This document shows, one piece after another, positions 1 through 12,103 of a DNA stretch of 64,000 bases. Under the pieces are notes generated by a model. The model was given only the letters and a program-made list of their open reading frames with translations. It was not told where the DNA came from and did not search any database. The position numbers and the translations under genes were made by a program. Source of the stretch: Lobosporangium transversale (lineage: Eukaryota > Mortierellomycota > Mortierellomycetes > Mortierellales > Mortierellaceae). The stretch lies in contig NW_019029029.1 of the NCBI RefSeq assembly GCF_002105155.1, positions 62,001 to 126,000 on the forward strand. The letters run 5' to 3'. Position 1 is the stretch's first letter, and each line of letters starts with the position of its first letter.

Positions 1-123
1 GAACGGATATAAAATGTGAATTGGATATGATAAATGATAATGAAGACTAAAATAAATGGGGATGGAAATGAGAGTATGAGAGAGTGAAGGAAAGGCTACA
101 AATATGTGTTAAAGAGGAGTGAT

Positions 124-644
124 CTAGGATTTAGCTTTGGCTGGATCCATACCAGCTGCTTCGAGGAGTTGTTCTGTGTATTTGTATGCATTGGGAACGT
201 CGATTGCAGTGTCAGGCAGGAACTCAAGTGGGTTTGTAAAGCCTTCTTCAAAATCTTCTGGTGTCAAGACCTTCTCTGACAACAGCTTCTTGAAGATGTC
301 GGCGATACTATCGACATCTGACTGCTTCATTTCCATAGCCTGAGTAACAAACACTTCGACAAAAAGTGGCCGATGGGAATCATCCAGTTCCTTGACACTC
401 AGCAGCAATTCATTCACGTCCTTCAATGATAAGTACTCCTTCAGCGTATTCTGGATACTGCGCTCAGCCTCTTCCTTTGTCTTCTTTGGAGCACTTGGCT
501 CCTCTGCTTTAGGCTCCGCAACAGTGGCGGCTCCTTGATCAGAAACAGGTGTCGAGCGAGGCAGCAGCTTCAAGGGCCTTCGTTCAGCAGGCTTTTCAGC
601 ATCAACACTACTACGACGATCACTGCTCTCTCCTTCCAAAGCGC

Positions 645-678
<34 letters not shown>

Positions 679-3600
679 AAAAGGAAAAAAAGGTATTAGA
701 TAGCTTATTCTTACCAATCATAATACATAGTAGTCTCGATGGATATTATCACTCTTTGTAGCAACATACGCAAAACTGTTTGTAGAGCTGAGTTGGCGAC
801 TAGCTTCATTCTGAGAAGCAGCCTTGGCCTCGCCACGCTTTCCCTTGGAAAGAGATCCAAAGACAGCGTTACTGGGTCCGAGACTGGGCGGACCACTAAC
901 CTTGGAGCGACTGGTGTTTCCGAATGAAGAAAGATCTCCAGCTTTCTTGGTCACAGCCGGTGCAACAGTCGACCAGCCATCAGCGCCAACTTGAGGAACG
1001 CCACCCATATCCTGGCGAGCATCACCAGAACCACGGAAGGAGGGGCCACGGTTAAGCTGCTCACGACGATTAGGCAGGCCACGAGCACCGCCAGAAGAAG
1101 CCGTGCGACGCATCATCTCCTTCTCCTCTTGCTGTCTGGCAGCTTCTTCGTGAATGGCTGCAATGGTCTTGGGACCGGCTGCAGCACGCCTGTTGACCCA
1201 CTTGTTGGCACGCAGATCGATGACGTCTTGAACCATAAAACGAATACGACTAGGAAGTTTGTTGTTCTTGGTCAGTTCAGCCATGCGGAAAAAGTAAACA
1301 TCCATGTGGGGCTTGGCCTCAGGTCTGTCAAGCTGCAATCCGACAGTTGTCATAAGCTTGCAGAGACCCTCAGTCTCTTCTTCTTCCGGCTCTTTGACGT
1401 TGGCCAATAGCTTCTTCACACACTCATGCATAATCTTTTCTGTCAACATATTAAGCTTGAAAAGCTCTCCGATAAAATGGATAAGACCCAATCCTTGACG
1501 CTTAGCCTTCATGAGGATATAGTACTCATCAGACATCAGATCAGGACCATCCTTGTCGTTGAGTGAGACACCGCCAGCAGAAGCCTTGTCTTTCCAGCCA
1601 CGCATAAAGTCTTCTTGGCATCGATGAAGGAGATATTTGCGGAAAAGCTTTCCTCCATTTGAGCCTTCAACAGTAACGTCCTTAACTTCGGGCGTGATCT
1701 TATCCATAAGCTTCTGACATAACATTGCATAAACACTTCCAAAATTGGGCTCATCCGTCGCCTTTTCGAAAATGAGCTTAATGCAGTGCTTCAATGTGGT
1801 TCCATCCTTCTCCTTGGCGCTCAGATTGGCAATTTCAAGGACCTTGTCCGAGATACTATCAAACTTCTCAAGCGTAAGCTTATTGAGCAGACCCTTGACC
1901 TTGCGGGCAACAACGTCCTGGGAAATGGGCTCATCAGCAGAAATTGTGGCGGGTACTGAACTGGTGCTCACGTTAGGGGTCCATGCATTCTCAGTCTTCT
2001 CAAGAGGAGCAACATCTGCAAGAGGAATTGTCAATGCAGGTTCTTGATGCATACGGTCGCCACCGCGGCCCTGTCCACCGCCACCACGCTTACCGCCGCG
2101 AGAGCTGCGCTGTGAAGGAGGACGTGGCATACCATTGTTTCGAGGCAAAAAGCTATTATCGCTGGGTGTTCTGTGAATGCGGGTATCACCACTGGGGTTG
2201 CGCATACCCATAGGCATACCCCCGTTGAGCTTCATGTTGCCAAGATTGAACGAACCCATAGGTTGAGTAGGCTTGGGACGTGCATTACCCATGGGGGCAC
2301 GACCGCCACGCTGTGAACCACCAGGCGACTGCATGCCTCGGTCATTACCATCGGCGCCCAGGACATCAAATGGAGGTAGGGAAATGGGCTTATCCGTGCA
2401 GACATTCATGAATTGCATCAAAAAGTTACGGTTGTATTTGAATTTGCCCTGGCCATCAGCATTAACTGGTGATTGGATATGAGATGGATATTCGACATTA
2501 TTAAAATTTTCAATACGTGCTGATGGAGTTGGTGTGGGCGCAGACACGGTGCGAGCGAGGTCAACAGAAAGGCCGGATTTGGCAGAGTCTGCTGGCTTTG
2601 CGTCGGCAGAGGCAGTCACTTCGGTCTTCTCTTGCTTAGCCTTCTCTGCAGCGAGTTTTTCAGCCTCGGCTTTCTCCTTGGCCTCTTGGTCAGTCTTTTC
2701 TTTCTCAAGGCGAGTCTTTTCAGCGGCAGCCTTCTCAGCAGCAGCCTTTTCAGCAGCAGCCTTTTCAGCAGCAGCCTTTTCAGCAGCAGCCTTTTCAGCG
2801 GCAGCCTTTTCAGCAGCAGCCTTCTCAGCAGCAGCCTTTTCAGCGGCAGCCTTCTCAGCAGCGGCCTTCTCATGGGCAATGCGCTCTTCCTCTTTGCGCT
2901 TACGCTCTTCCTCTTCTTTGCGCTTACGCTCTTCTTCCTCTTTGCGCTTGCGCTCTTCTTCTGCACGTTCTCTCTCGAGACGTTCCTTCTCTTCTTTTTC
3001 CTTGCGCTCACGCTCTTCTTTCTCTTTGCGTTCAAGTTCTTCTCGTTCCTTACGTTCGCGTTCTTCCTTCTCCTTGCGTTCTTGCTCTTCTTTCTCTTTG
3101 CGTTCACGCTCCTCCTTTTCCTTGCGCTCCTGTTCAGCACGTTCAGCCTCAAGACGCTTCCTCTCTTGTTCTTCGCGAAGTCTTTTTTCTTCAGCTTCCT
3201 TGGCCTCGCGCTCTTGACGCTCCTTCTCTTCGCGCTCCTGACGTTCCTTTTCTTCCTTCTCCTTGCGAGCCTTCTCTTCCCGTTCACGCTCGTCAGGGCG
3301 AACAATCTTGATGGCGTTCTTGCCGGGAGGAGGGGTAATGATGTTCTTTTTCTCATCATCGGGACTCTTGATGTCGATGACTACAGGGTTCTTAGATGCC
3401 TTACTCTCGCTTGTGGAAGAAACAGCTGTAGGCACAGGCACCTCAGTCTTAGTCTCGGGGTTGATGATGGCAATACGTTTCGAAGCTGGGGGGGGAGTGA
3501 ACGAAGGCGCGGCAACATTGAAAGGTCTGGCCATAGTGGGGCGCTGTTGAGGAGCAATGTAAGGCATCTGTTGCTGGTACATCTGACTTGGATAATAGTT

Positions 3601-4433
3601 TTGTGCAGCATATTCGGGATGCATATACTGGAAAGATTTAGAGGACGAAAAGAGTATATACTAATTAACAGATGCTTCGATAATTCAATTTTAATCCCCT
3701 AAAGACTTGGAAAGTAATAGAGTACGAACTTACGCCGAATCCTTGCTGAGTCCATGGTTGCTGGGGATGCATGCCGTGGTGTTGTGCCTGAGGGTTCATG
3801 GGTCCCATGTTATGATTCTTGATAGGACGCTGAGGAGTGAAAGGCGCAGCACTAGCCTGGGGAACACTCATGGCTGGCATCATAGGACCCTGTGAGAAAG
3901 TTGATTGCACTTGAGTGCGGTAGTGAGGAGGCTCATTTGTGTGTGCTGAAGAAGTTGAGTCTGTGCGCCTATGAGAGTGATGACCATGAGGCATTTGTGG
4001 ATGAGAAACATGTGGGGGAATAGACTTGTACGAATTATGATGTTCAGCAGAATGAGATACAGGCTGTGCGGCTTCCTGTAAAGTCGCAGCAGGTGTTGGT
4101 GCAGTAGCAGGAGTCTAAATAATCGTGATAATAATAATAATAGATGTATAAGAAAGTTCGGTCAATCTTTGTTGCTTTTTCTGTAACATATGGATCGAAA
4201 TGCTGTTATATTGTGATCAATCTCTAAATTGTAAAGCTTGAATAGACATACTTCTGATTTAGTAGGGAGAACTTGTGAGGCTGCAATGCTTCCAAATGTC
4301 ATGCCAGTTGTGGGAGCAACAGAGGTAACTTCGGCCACAACTGGGGGCGTTGATCCGGACTCTGGCTCGTTGATTGATCCAAAACGGATGGATGCAGCTG
4401 CAATCATGTTGAGAACAATGTGATAAAAAAAAA

Positions 4434-4466
<33 letters not shown>

Positions 4467-5461
4467 GTAAGTGATGTAAACTTTGTGGATATGACCTTAT
4501 TATTCCACATATAATTTTTTTTTTTCTTTCACTGTCAACAATATACTGTAACATGCTCAGGATTTAATTTACATACCTGGGCTGCCAGAGACAGAAGAGG
4601 ATGAAGGCAAAGGAGAGGCAACAGTAGACGTAGGCTTTGCTGTAGGGTAGCCTTTTACAGCAGCAGCAGCCGTGGGAGCCTGTGATCTCCTGTTGTTGGC
4701 ACTATTGATGTCATATAGAAATAAAGGAGAAAGAGTTCAGGTCATATTCATAGTAAGCGTCATGCTGTCAAGTTGCACATGTTGCCGAATGAGAAAGTAT
4801 ATGTTTGTATGTGATGGTTTTCGGATAAGTAGTTGATAGAAACACTAAAGGCAATAATAATATATCATTGATGAGAGTGATAAAAAACAGTGAATAGGCC
4901 ACAGCAAAGTCTATTCATATTTTTTTGACAATCAGCCAAAAAGGAAGATTGATCTCATCCGATCTGTGCCATCCGCAGTAACAGTCAAAGAAGGAAATAA
5001 CAAACACAACGAAGCGGACAGGTCATATGCAAACAAGACGAAATAAATCTCACAAAAAAAAAGACGGAAAGACAGAGAAGAGCATAGATCCATGAGTAAT
5101 CAAAGTAAATTTTTTTTACGTACACATGATTAGCCTTGGCGGCTACAGCAGAGTAATTGCCATTGGCAGTGGAGGGAGTAGCTGGCTTTGAGGATGGCTG
5201 CTTTGGTGCAGAGACGGATGAGTTATTGGTTGTTACTGCACCCTGACTTCCTGAAGAGGGCGTTGTGGCAGTCGAGGAGTTCTGTGATGCTACTGGTGTT
5301 TGTACAGAGGGTGTAGTAGACTGCTGTTGTTGTTGCTGCTGTTGTTGCTGTTGTTGTGTCTGCGTTGGCGGAGGATTGGCTTTGTTGGTGTTTCGCTGGG
5401 CAGCGGCGGCAAAGCTGATGGGTGGAGTACCGGATGTAGGTTGAGTAGAGTTCTTTTTCAT
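124..5461 (-). CDS. Translation initiation factor eIF4G, scaffold of the eIF4F cap-binding complex
   Basis: eIF4G bridges cap-bound eIF4E, helicase eIF4A and eIF3/40S in the cytoplasm. The model has six exons (5461-5124, 4701-4577, 4397-4252, 4114-3734, 3627-770, 643-124) that close in frame to 1455 aa. Seen: a poly-Gln N-terminus, an SIRFGSI-type FGS motif in exon 3, a long Glu/Lys/Arg then Ala-Glu-Lys repeat at about residues 440-640, and an eIF4E-binding YxxxxL-hydrophobic motif (YNRNFLM, about residue 727). A MIF4G domain lies at about 900-1140 and a C-terminal MA3-like domain at about 1340-1455. The last junction joins NSF to AALEGE, as in other eIF4Gs. The ATG chosen is the first in exon 1. 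The exon 5 donor is GTATGT at 769; reading through instead gives an early stop. The family assignment is secure; the exact N-terminus is less so. Confidence 0.93.
648..676. repeat. Pure A tract in an eIF4G intron (poly-T in sense)
   Basis: 29 consecutive A bases on the plus strand. In the eIF4G transcript this is a U tract directly before the last 3' splice site (ATAG ending at 644), so it serves as an extended polypyrimidine tract. Confidence 0.9.
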
Positions 5462-5557
5462 AATAGGTGATCGATTAATACATAACCCACGGGAAGGGAG
5501 TTAAGAATGTAATGGATTGAAGTGAGGCAGGAGAGAAAAGTGATGGATTAAAAGAAG

Positions 5558-5598
<41 letters not shown>

Positions 5599-6393
5599 GA
5601 AAAACCTTTTTATTTGCGAGAAGAGGGGAAGAGAATTATAAATGTCAAAAAAAATAAAAAATAAAAAAAAAAGAATAATAAAACAAATAAACAAAAAGAA
5701 AAAGAAAAAAAAAATAATAATAAAGGGTGGATGGTAAAGATTAAAAAGGTGAAGAGAAGAGGGTGGAGGAGAGAGGAAGAGTAGAGTGGAAGAACTTTTT
5801 TTTTTACTTTTTACTTTTTACTTTTTGGATGGCGTATCTCTTCCAAATAACTGTGCACAGGCTTTTTTTTTTTTTTTTTTTCAAAAGCTTGGTTGAGTGA
5901 TGTGTGGATTTACAGAAATCAAAGTTTTTTTTTTTTTGCTTTGTTTACTTTTTTTTTCATTCACAGCCTTTGCTTTGGAATTGTGACGCAAGGGGCACGT
6001 TCGTTTTATTTTTGCCCTTGCACCACAGGGAGAGAGATGATAGAAATAGAAGAGAAAAGGAGGAGTGCAGTATTTTGGGGTTTGTGTGGCCAGCAGGGGC
6101 AATCCTGGGTTCTGTTTCAACATGCAGAACAAGTAATTAAATAGACTCTGTCTTAACTACATATTAATTACAGATCATCTATTGTTATCGCATTAACTTC
6201 TCAAAAGGAAGAAGGGGGTAATCAAAATAATCGATCGTGAACAACCAACACAGGCTTCTTACCACGATCACACTCATTCATAAACCTGCTCCTGATCTCT
6301 CATTGCTTTATGGGTAAATATGTAAATATGCAAATATATCCCTAAAACAGATGCAGCTACATGGCATAGCAAACATTGATCCACATCCATCCG

Positions 6394-6424
<31 letters not shown>

Positions 6425-6606
6425 GTAGACGTAATAGGTCGGAGGCCGTTGTTTGTTTGATCCTGTTCTATCTCTCCTTTCAATTCACCTTTTACTTTTC
6501 ATCACTTTCAATCTCAATTTCTCTGTTTCAAAGGCTTTATTTTTTATTTTTTTATTTATCACATTTCAGATAAAAAAAAAAAATAAAAAAAAAATAATAA
6601 TCGAGC
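5462..6606. other. Intergenic: eIF4G leader/promoter and downstream end of ric8
   Basis: I see no credible gene here. Directly upstream of the eIF4G start the DNA is extremely purine-rich on the plus strand, so the eIF4G sense strand is pyrimidine-rich. It includes a 35-base A tract at 5558-5592 and T tracts near 5863-5881 and 5926-5937. Long pyrimidine-rich leaders are common before highly expressed fungal genes. Another A tract lies near 6394-6421. The small ORFs across this region are homopolymer-driven (poly-Phe or poly-Lys). Confidence 0.5.
5558..5592. repeat. 35-base A tract upstream of eIF4G
   Basis: 35 A bases in a row about 100 bp upstream of the eIF4G ATG; T in the sense of the gene. 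Rigid poly(dA:dT) of this length usually excludes nucleosomes in fungal promoters; that role here is inferred. Confidence 0.85.
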
Positions 6607-7840
6607 TTATACTTTTCCATAGAGTCTCTCCAACTCTTCTTCTTCTTCCCGTTCCCGCCTTTCTTGTTCATCGTAATATCGATCACGCTCCCTTTGTCTC
6701 AATCCTGCTTCCAATGCTGGATTACGTACATCCATCACTCCTGTCCGCCGCATCTTGTCAAACATATCCATCAGCTTGGCTGCCTCTTCTTCCTTCTCTT
6801 CCTCAGTCATATCTGCCATCGCAGCCCGAATGACTGACGGGTCTGGGTAATAGGCTCCCGTGATCGGATTAATGCTGGAACTAGAGAAACGACGACTATG
6901 GGACGTATTCAAATTGGATGTTGCTGTTGCCGTCATCGTCGTCGGAATCGTTATTGTTGGAACAGCTGTAGTGGCTGAGGATAATGTAGATGATGACTCT
7001 GAAGGCGTTGACGAATCTTCATCCTCGATCTCTTCAATTTGTGCTCCGTTGACAGATGATGGAACACCTAGATTTCTATTCATAAGGAATCCAGCTGCAT
7101 TCCCGTATCCCACATGCCGTGTCAGAATGGCAGCTATGGTTTATTAAAGTAATATCAAAACAAGAATCATGTCAATACATCTTTGATCAGCTTTCTTTTT
7201 TTAAAAAGATTTTGTACGTGATCAGTAACTTACGGTCTTCATCACATAAAACAAATAATAATTGGCTGACAGTTTCCTTGATACGCGGAAATCGTACCGA
7301 AGTCATGCGTCGAATAAGTCTCGCTGAAAACGAATCGCCCTTATCCAAGGGTTTTGACCGATCACTAAAATGTTTTGTTGGATAACAATAGCTTCAGTCT
7401 GTAAAATCCTAATCATGATCCATATTGATGGCTTTTTTTTTTTTTTTTTTTTTTTTTTTTTCAGTAAATAAACTCAGTAGCTTACACATCATCTGGTAAT
7501 AATCTAGCCTTCATTGTTGCCTTGCCTTCGCCTCCTGCTGCAGCAATATTAGTCAATACAATAACCAGCGGTGGCACAGTCTCATCTAGTTCAGTTCCAT
7601 TGCTTAGTCCATCCGTAGAAGCTTCTTCGTCCGTGTTCAAAGAATGTTTGAGAGTGTCATCTAAAATCTGGATTAAGACATTAAGAAGCGTCGCCTGTTG
7701 AGATCGAGTTATAAGAAGCGCTGAAGCTGTGACAGGGAAATTGAGAAGTACGTGGATGGCATGAGAGTGTGGCGGTTCTAAAGGGTTCGGACTTGATGGT
7801 GGGATGGCAGTCAATATAGAGACAATTGTTGGAAGTAAGC

Positions 7841-7879
<39 letters not shown>

Positions 7880-9348
7880 AAGAAAATATTAGCTTTTTGC
7901 ACGTAGTTCTGGCATACTAGGAACATATTGGGAGCATATTAGGTATGGAGGGGAGGATACAAACCTCTGAAATCGTTTTCCTGTTGCCTGAATCTGTTCC
8001 TGCTCTGTTAATTTGGTCTCCGTACTCCGTTCAACTTTGGGATCCATAAGTATTAGATTAAAAAGGTATTTCAAAGCCTCACTGAGTACCATAGATTGTA
8101 CAAACACACTGCCATCCGGTGATCTCGCCAATTGAGTCTTAAGAATCTAAAAAAAATAAAAAAAAAAAAAAGAAGTGAATATGCCATTATAATACATCTA
8201 CCTTATATCTGCATCACTTAATCGTGTAATTACTAACGTACTATGCCCAGATTATCCACAGCATTGTTCTCATCGAGCAAGCTTTTAACAACCGAGGTTG
8301 CATCAACAGTCATCAAGAATAAGATACGACAGAAGAGGAACTGAGACTCATTAGAGAGATGGGGCCGCTAAAATGCATTTATTGTTTTTCAAACAAGAAG
8401 CATATACAACAAATTAATATCAGGAACAAGTGTATAAACATTTTAGATTCCTTCGTCTTGATTTTTTTTTTTTTTTTTTTTTTGTTACCTTCAAAATTTG
8501 ACAGCATTTGACGTGGCCCTCAAGCCGCTCAAAGATAGGTTTGGTTGAAGGTTTGAGTAACAAAGCATTGGCGAGACATTTCAGGGCCTCTTTGGAACTA
8601 GGCTTGTCAATTGTGTCCTCAGTTGTTTTGTGAAGTCCAGAATGATACATTAAAGTACGAATCCCCTATACGCGCCACAGAAAATAAATTTAAAAGAAAG
8701 CGTTAAACGAAGATAATTCTATTCTGAAACTGCTGAATGGATAACTTTAACGTGTACATGAATGGCATTGTTGCAGATGCTTGGAGAACTCAGTTCTGGA
8801 AGAAAGCAACTAGCAATTAATACAAATTTTACCTCTTCCGTGAAGATGCTATCACACCCATCCGTTGACCTGCCCAAAGTCTTGAGGGCTTGAAGAGCCA
8901 GCGTTCGTTCTTAATGATGATATATTTGTATCAAGTTTAGTATAGAAATGATAGACAGAGCATTGGCAATTTTTTTTTCAGACGCATACCATGTCATATC
9001 CTATTTCACTTTTTAAGAAGAGAGAAGGATAAAAAAGGGCACTCACCTCGCTCGTTCCAGTTTCTAGATATACTACCCTCCTTCAGGTCATTCACGAGGG
9101 CATCCACGACCTGCCGACGTTCGGAAGAATCAATGGATATGTTGCCTGATAAGGAATGAGAACAAAGTCTATGGTTAATGTTACGAGTACTTTGAGTTTT
9201 ATTACTTTATTGTTTTTCTAATTGCATCATGCAAAAAAAAAAATAAATAAAAAAAAAGATGGTGGGACAATGTACCATTTATAAGACTCTGCAATACAAA
9301 AGTGACATTTCTTCCTATTGAGCGTTCAGTGATGGTGTGGTAGGCCAT
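6607..9348 (-). CDS. ric8: Ric8/synembryn, G-alpha chaperone and exchange factor
   Basis: Ric8 proteins fold G-alpha subunits and stimulate their nucleotide exchange. Nine exons: 9348-9276, 9146-9047, 8909-8833, 8665-8489, 8367-8242, 8146-7965, 7839-7486, 7364-7234, 7133-6607; about 580 aa, usual for the family. Family-like blocks visible are ESQFLFCRILFLMT (exon 5), PDDVDRSKPLDKGDSFSARL across exons 7/8, ETVSQLLFVLCDED (exon 8), GYGNAAGFLMNRN (exon 9) and the acidic C-terminal MTEEEKEEEAAKLMDMFDKM helix followed by RTGVMDVRNP. These armadillo-like repeats and the GYGNAAG block identify Ric8. Exons 3-9 close in frame. The junction of exons 1 and 2 does not: with the obvious donor (GTACAT) exon 2 is one base out of phase. 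Either a weaker donor is used or there is a one-base insertion. The first ~50 residues are therefore uncertain. Confidence 0.88.
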
Positions 9349-9549
9349 TTTAATATACTGATTGAGATGAGAAATTGAAGTCGATCAAGTTTAGACCAGA
9401 AGAGATGAGACGAATGAGACGAGGGAATTCCGCGGGGGAAAAAAAAAAGGTTTTTATAAGGGCCATGTGGGCGAATTAAACAAGGAATATTTTATTAGAC
9501 CAATAAATTTTGGATATTATAAATGTATATTTCTTTAATTTTAAATCGC
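9349..9549. other. Short intergenic between ALY-like gene and ric8
   Basis: About 200 bp separate the stop of the RRM gene and the ric8 start, both on the minus strand. This space must hold the upstream gene's 3' end and the ric8 promoter. It contains a small A-run near 9440 and AT-rich sequence; I see no clear element. Confidence 0.4.
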
Positions 9550-11237
9550 TTAGAGTGATAGCCTATTCATATCAGCATTTGCTTGCATCCGAAGGGCAGC
9601 AATACGTTGCTCTTCCATGTGTAACTGTGCCATCCTGTGCTGCTGAACTTTAAGCATTTGCTGCGCTGCCTGAAGCTGTTCCTGGTACAACGTCCCTGCG
9701 TTTTTAATGCTAAAGTAGAGAGGAGATGGTGAAGGGGGAAAAAGAAAAATCAGGGTCTTTCTCAATTATACCAGAGTAAACACAATTGGGGTCATAAAAA
9801 GACAGCGATATGAAATATAACTTACGTTCCCTCAACAACTTTTGTCAAGAGTTTCATTGGTCCGGCAATAGGGCTGGGAACATGGATTGTACCTGGTAGC
9901 TGTAAATTGTGGAAAACAGGAATCTTCCGCATAGTGACCCGCAAAATTTGATCTAGAAAATTCGTTAAAAAGTGAGATTTTTGCACTTTGCGAAAGGGGG
10001 CTCTTCATTTTTGGAATCAACAAAAAGATCTTTTTTTTTTTTTTACCATTGTCAGCTTTTTTGCCATTCAGATTGTCAACAGCTGCCTGTGCGGCAGCCT
10101 TTCTGGCATAGGTGACTTGTGAGAATCCATTCAGGCAGATACAGGACCGGATCTCACCGAAGCGGGAGCATACAACCTATGGTGCATTATGTAAAATGAT
10201 ATAAAATTTCAATTGTAAAGAGGAAAGAAAACAATTAATAACAAGAGTATTTCTACTATACTTTCGAAGAAAAAGCTGGGGTCTAGGTTCATACCTTCAC
10301 ATCCTCTGTTGTTGTTCCAGGATCCAAATTCTCGATTTCAATTGTGGCTGGTCCTTCAAGCTTAGTGTTCAATTCTGTTCCTTGTGGTGCAATGCCCTTG
10401 ATAGAAAGTGGGCCATCATCGATATCCATTCCTCCTGCCGATGTTTGGTGCGTAGCCTTTACCACATTTTCAGAATCTGTCCTCATAGTCTCCAGAGACG
10501 AAGACGATTTCTCAACTCCATAGTTGTTAATTTCCATTCGCGACGTATTGCTACTTTGGTTGTTTGACCTGCTATTAGCATCATTATCGTTTTTATCCTC
10601 ATCCTTACTGGGGATGGTCGGCTTTATATTGGCATCTGTAGTCCGTTTAGAACTCGAACTTGGTCGATAATAATCTCCACTACGATATACTGAGCGTGGA
10701 CTACGGCTCCGTATACTGCTGTAGGATGGTGTGTATGAGTCGCCTTTTCTTATTGATGGCGTAGTTGATGATCGAGATGTAGATGAAGAGTCAGATTCAG
10801 TATTTTTTTTGGCTCTGATCGCCTCATGGTTGATAGCAATGAGTTTGATAGGGCCTGTTAAGGGCAGATATCTTGAAGTAAAAATCTCTTTGACTGGTGC
10901 CATGTAGTCTTTGTAGCTCTCAGTGAACAGTGGACAGCTCTTTCCCTTAAAGACGTTGTAGACATAGAGGAAGAGGTAGAGGCGAAAGAGAGCGTTTGAG
11001 GTGTTAATAAGAAACGACCAGCTTTAATAAACACAGCCGCCTTAGGTGCTTTTACACATTCTTAATTATGAAGGCTATAAGACATACAGAGTTTGGCTTT
11101 GATATCCGTCCTGTTGTGGTTCCTTTGAGAACCGACCTTGACCTTGGCTTTGAGCGAATAATGGGGTCATACGTTTTCTTCCCTGCCAGTTTTTTCGCTG
11201 CAATGATGTCGTCCAGACTCTGATCGATGTGATCCAT
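9550..11237 (-). CDS. ALY/Yra1-like RRM protein (probable mRNA export adaptor)
   Basis: Five exons (11237-11088, 10945-10295, 10176-10047, 9952-9826, 9709-9550) give 405 aa, all junctions in frame. The N-terminus reads SLDDIIAAKKLAGKK, close to the UAP56/Sub2-binding helix of ALYREF/Yra1 (consensus around SLDDII). A Ser/Arg-rich middle with RS and SR dipeptides follows. An RRM spans about residues 247-325: the beta-1 strand IEIENLDPG (RNP2) is seen, and an RNP1-like strand around GFSQVTYARKAAA. A Gln/Met-rich C-terminal helix ends the protein. Known: ALY proteins load onto mRNA in the nucleus and recruit the export receptor. Inference: this is a divergent member, since the RRM is near the C-terminus, RNP1 is weak and RGG boxes are lacking. 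A different SR-type RRM protein is the alternative. Confidence 0.62.
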
Positions 11238-12103
11238 TTTTAAAGTAAAGTGAGTATTGAATGATGAGAAAGAATGCAAAAACGAGAGAATGATAGAATG
11301 GAAGAATGAAAGAGTAAAAAAAGAGAATGAAAATAAAGAACAAAAAAAAAACAATAAAAAATGTATTTGAACTCAGTCATTTGTCCTGGAAGCTTCGACC
11401 AAACAGCTTCCACACATTTACGCTCGGATCTGTATCTGTGTAGGGACTGTCTGGGCTCAGTATGAAACCGTATAGACATCTAAACGCTGCCAAATGCTAT
11501 TGACAACCCTACGCTCCTTGAACAATATTGCACTTTCCGAAGGGATGGATCAGTGCTTTGACAAACATGCATCCTTTGATGGTTATGTCGCAGCCCATGG
11601 ATCGAGAGAGAGCGCTGGAAATATATGAAAAGTGGGGCAATGTGTATTTACTGATAACTGGCGTAACTTCAAAAAGCTTAGCTCAGGGAACAAACTCTGC
11701 ATCTTCCAATACATATAAGAGACAAGGATATCTATTCTGCGTCTCAGTAGCTGCCGCAACTCTATTGAAGTGTCTTAAGGCATTGTTTTGCATCACATCT
11801 CTAGAGTTGACTGACTATCAGTCAAGCTTTATTGTTTTAAACGATGTAGTGAACTCTGGCGATTCTAACTAGTTCCTCTGGATGGTCATTCAAGAAAAAC
11901 CAACCAATTTTGTTAATTACTACTCAGTCTAGGCAGACATGGAAATACAACAGGCACCGAAACAGTCGCTCGTAGCAAACCAATAAAAAAAAAATTCATG
12001 GCTTGAGAGTGACTGGTAACTGAGCACTTTTTTTTGTCGCGCATGTTAATTCATTTCTCACATTCCAACATCCAATGCATGCCAGCTTTTTAGCTTATAT
12101 ATA
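11238..12103. other. Divergent intergenic between ALY-like gene (-) and PWWP gene (+)
   Basis: This 866-bp gap separates two divergently transcribed genes and so carries both promoters. A plus-strand ORF (11528-11872, 114 codons) lies in it. It has no recognisable domain, no splice support and a rare codon pattern, so I do not call it a gene. The ALY side (11240-11350) is rich in GA on the plus strand, i.e. TC in the sense leader. Confidence 0.4.

Noticed and set aside
2700-2870. Regularly spaced 15-bp repeats that could be mistaken for a CRISPR-like array
   Set aside because: There are no unique spacers; the repeat is in frame and codes for AEKAA units in eIF4G.
2534-3702. Long plus-strand frames (227 and 356 codons) opposite eIF4G
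   Set aside because: They are antisense translations of the repetitive Glu/Lys/Ala codons (poly-Ser/Phe/Leu products) with no domain; the minus-strand eIF4G explains the region.
11528-11872. 114-codon plus-strand ORF between divergent genes
   Set aside because: No motif, no splice signals in consistent places and it lies in the promoter gap; left as non-coding.
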